DNA from: CAVRQM01 sp963756975
Lineage (GTDB): Bacteria; Pseudomonadota; Alphaproteobacteria; Acetobacterales; Acetobacteraceae
Reading direction: 5' to 3'
DNA length: 64,000 nt
Assembly (NCBI GenBank): GCA_963756975.1
Contig: CAVWPS010000002.1
Span: 124,001-188,000, forward strand
A program made the position numbers and the translations under genes. The notes below the pieces were generated by a model. The model ran no database searches and had not been told where the DNA came from. It saw nothing but the letters and a program-made list of their open reading frames with translations. Below, one piece after another: positions 62,047 through 64,000 of the stretch. Each line of letters begins with the position of its first letter. Position 1 is the first letter of the stretch.

Positions 62047-63722
62047 TGGCTGTGCCACAGCGCGTAGTGCAGCAGGCTCCACGCCGGCTGCGGCTCGCGC
62101 TCGGCGGCGGCGAACGCGGCGCGCACCTTTTCACGCGGCATGAGAGCCGCAACTCCGGGCTCGGCCGCGACCAGCTCGCCGATCCGCTCCGACTGTGCCG
62201 CGATCCAGCGGCCGACCGGCGGTTTGAAACCGCGCTTTCGCGACCACGCCCCGGCCTCGGGGAACGTTTTCGCCAGCCAGCGTCGGAGCAGCAGCTTACC
62301 GAAGCGGGCGCCGGTCTTTTGGGCGTCGGGTAGCGGATAGGCGAATTGGGCGACGACCGGATCGAGGAACGGGGTGCGTCCCTCGACGCCGTGGACCATC
62401 AGCGTGCGGTCCAGTTTGAGCAGCAGATCGTTCGGCAGCCATTCGGCGACGTCGACCGCCTGCGACCGCTGCATCGGCGTGCGGCCGGCGATCGCCGCGT
62501 CCCGCTCGGCCCGCGCGATGCCGTCGCGCCAGCCGCCGATGGCGGGGCCGAACACGCCGCCGCTGCGGGGCGGGCGGGCAAACCAGCGGAACGGAGCGCG
62601 CTGCTTGCGGTGGCGGGCATAGCCGCCGAACAACTCGTCCGCCCCCTCCCCGCACAGCGCCACCTTCAGGCCGCCGGCGCGGGCGGCGCGGCCGAGCAGC
62701 CAGTTCGGCAGGATCGCCGCGTCGGCCGTCGGGTCGTCGACGCAGGCCACGATGCGCGGTGCGAGTGCCCAAAATTCCGCCTCGCCCATCTGCACGCGGG
62801 TGCAATCGGCCCCGGCGATGCGGGCCAGGCGCGCCGCCTCGGCGGTTTCGTCCACATCGCCCGCGCCGTCCCATCCGGCGGTCAGCGCGTGGACGCGGCC
62901 CGCCCCGGCGCGGCGCATCAGGGCCAGCACGGCGGCGGAGTCGATGCCGCCCGAGAGGAACAGGCCGTACGGCACGTCCGAGCGGAGGTGGGCGGCGACG
63001 CTGTCGAGCAGCGCGGCGTCGAGGTTTTCCACCGTGTTCGCATGGCGCGGATTACCGGCGGGAAGCGACGGACGGACGCGGCGCTCGACGATGCGGCCGT
63101 GCTCGACGATCAGCGTCTCGCCGGGCAGCACGCGCTCGATGCCTGGGAAGATCGTCTCCCGCCCGGTGGTGAACTTCAGCTGCAACAGCTCCTTGGCTCG
63201 CGAAGCATCCACCGAGGCGGCCGCTAGACCGGCCGCGATCAGGGCGGCGGGCTCGGAGGCGAAGGCGAACAGGTCCGGGCGTGCGACGTAGTAGATCGGC
63301 TTGATGCCGAACGGGTCGCGCGCCAGCAGCAATCTGCCACGCGGCAAATCGTGGATGGCGATGGCGTACATGCCGCGCAGCCGGTCGGCGAACGCCGGGC
63401 CGTCGGTCGCATAGAGAAACGCCGGCGGCTCGCAGTCGGAGCCGGTCGCGAACGGCGTCCCGGTCATGGCGGCGCGGGTCGACAGGTCGTTGTAGATCTC
63501 GCCGTTGCCGATCAAGGCGACGCCGTGCGGCCCGAACAGCGGCTGGTTGCCGCCGGCCACGTCCACGATCGCGAGGCGCAAATGCAGCAGCCCCGTGTCG
63601 CCACGGATCAGCGTCGCGTGCCCGTCCGGCCCGCGATGCGCGATTGCGATCCGCATACGGTCGAGCAGCGCCGGATCGGGGGCGGTCCCGTTAGCGGTTT
63701 GAATACCGGCGATGCCGCACAT
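61995..63722 (-). CDS. asparagine synthase (glutamine-hydrolysing) of a polysaccharide locus
   Basis: A 575-residue AsnB-like enzyme. Cys2 of the class II amidotransferase domain becomes N-terminal after Met removal (MCGIAGI), so the start must be 63722 although the frame stays open upstream. HRGPDG, NGEIYN and the synthetase ATP-PPi loop FLSGGIDSAAV are present, as is LCGEGADELFGGY. In surface-polysaccharide clusters such enzymes often amidate sugar uronates rather than make free asparagine; that role is inference from context. Confidence 0.93.
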   Translation of the reverse strand: MCGIAGIQTANGTAPDPALLDRMRIAIAHRGPDGHATLIRGDTGLLHLRLAIVDVAGGNQPLFGPHGVALIGNGEIYNDLSTRAAMTGTPFATGSDCEPPAFLYATDGPAFADRLRGMYAIAIHDLPRGRLLLARDPFGIKPIYYVARPDLFAFASEPAALIAAGLAAASVDASRAKELLQLKFTTGRETIFPGIERVLPGETLIVEHGRIVERRVRPSLPAGNPRHANTVENLDAALLDSVAAHLRSDVPYGLFLSGGIDSAAVLALMRRAGAGRVHALTAGWDGAGDVDETAEAARLARIAGADCTRVQMGEAEFWALAPRIVACVDDPTADAAILPNWLLGRAARAGGLKVALCGEGADELFGGYARHRKQRAPFRWFARPPRSGGVFGPAIGGWRDGIARAERDAAIAGRTPMQRSQAVDVAEWLPNDLLLKLDRTLMVHGVEGRTPFLDPVVAQFAYPLPDAQKTGARFGKLLLRRWLAKTFPEAGAWSRKRGFKPPVGRWIAAQSERIGELVAAEPGVAALMPREKVRAAFAAAEREPQPAWSLLHYALWHSHHIRGVASDGSVSDVLS

Positions 63723-63777
63723 GGGTTGCTGGTACACGCGGGCGGCGTTGGTGGTAAGGTGGGGCGCAAGCGGAGTG

Positions 63778-63942
63778 ATGGTTGTGGACACGCAGGTGCG
63801 GCTGGATCTGGCGGAGTTGCTCGGCCGCCCCGTGCAGCTGGTTCCGGAGCCGGTGCGGAAATTCGCTTTCAGGCCAACATCGATAGCGACCGCCGTCGTT
63901 CCATTTAGAGATTGGGTTCGCCTCTCCCGGAGCGCCGTCTGA
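63778..63942 (+). CDS. possible small protein, weakly supported
   Basis: An open frame of 54 codons from ATG 63778 (VDTQVRLDLAELLGRP...) lies in the 228-base gap between asnB and the glycosyltransferase. It has GGAG nearby but no recognisable family; it may be non-coding. The gap must also carry the divergent promoters. Confidence 0.25.
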   Translation: MVVDTQVRLDLAELLGRPVQLVPEPVRKFAFRPTSIATAVVPFRDWVRLSRSAV

Positions 63943-63950
63943 GCGGTCCG

Positions 63951-64000
63951 ATGCGCGTCGCCCACATCATCGCCGGGGCCGCGCATGGCGGGGCGGAGCT
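63951..64000 (+). CDS. start of a GT4-type glycosyltransferase, cut by the window edge
   Basis: The first 16 codons read MRVAHIIAGAAHGGAE, the opening beta strand and glycine loop of GT-B fold family 4 glycosyltransferases. It continues the polysaccharide locus beyond the right edge. Confidence 0.7.
   Translation, partial: MRVAHIIAGAAHGGAE

Noticed and set aside
63723..63986. Longer N-terminus for asparagine synthase
   Set aside because: The catalytic cysteine must be residue 2, so MCGIAG is the start.

Overview
The window is high-GC, gene-dense bacterial DNA that reads as an alphaproteobacterium. The evidence is the LexA box of the alphaproteobacterial form (GAAC-N7-GAAC) upstream of lexA, a DUF4167 protein, an aroQ-accB-accC unit, divergent lysC/ubiG, and a trpGDC-moaC-moeA-lexA run. 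The gene order suggests Rhodospirillales, perhaps Acetobacteraceae; that family-level placement is inference. Start codons are often GTG or TTG, and several genes begin inside the stop of the gene before (TTGA or ATGA overlaps).

Layout. 0-6.1 kb: end of a CheW-type locus, an MFS exporter, a divergent SDR/LysR pair, and phosphomannomutase plus GalU (sugar nucleotide supply). 6.1-11.2 kb (minus strand): a J-domain membrane protein, malic enzyme MaeB broken by a one-base frameshift, tRNA-Leu(GAG) whose 5' end lies inside a histidine kinase gene, and the partner response regulator. The regulator is divergent from a cytochrome c'/cytochrome b561 pair that it may control. 13-20.2 kb (minus strand): RodZ-like protein, IspG, a RelE-type toxin-antitoxin pair, a secreted protein, HisS, RF1, PrmC and DUF4167. 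20.3-22.9 kb: a HigBA pair with a conspicuous double palindrome, a YeiH exporter and a ParDE pair. 22.9-28.7 kb: PtsP, nitronate monooxygenase, aspartokinase, UbiG and a DUF29 protein. 28.7-33.2 kb: UDP-glucose dehydrogenase and UDP-xylose synthase, then an alcohol dehydrogenase and an aldo/keto reductase.

33.3-37.4 kb holds a lower-GC methyltransferase gene flanked by two copies of the 3' end of an ABC ATPase gene, followed by that ABC transporter (ATPase plus fused double permease). 37.6-42.6 kb: two tandem Stf0-like sulfotransferases, AccC/AccB/AroQ and ThiS/ThiG. 42.7-49.1 kb: an unusual convergent toxin-antitoxin pair, an MFS transporter, an 863-residue protein with a nucleotidyltransferase-like motif inside long helical regions, an alpha/beta hydrolase and a DUF5996 protein. 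49.1-53.1 kb: a REP-like inverted repeat, two GSTs, a quinol monooxygenase-like protein, an old-yellow-enzyme reductase and a decayed LysR gene. 53.2-59.9 kb: aldo/keto reductase, trpGDC, moaC, moeA, lexA and a DsbA/FrnE-like protein. 59.9-64 kb: a polysaccharide locus (frameshifted GT9-type glycosyltransferase, O-antigen ligase/polymerase, asparagine synthase, start of a GT4 glycosyltransferase).

Functionally, the sugar-nucleotide genes (manB, galU, ugd, uxs) could feed the polysaccharide locus at the right end, and the sulfotransferases may decorate cell-surface glycans. The best candidate for something undescribed is the 863-residue nucleotidyltransferase-like protein. The direct-repeat-flanked methyltransferase cassette comes next. 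No CRISPR array, rRNA or complete insertion sequence was seen.
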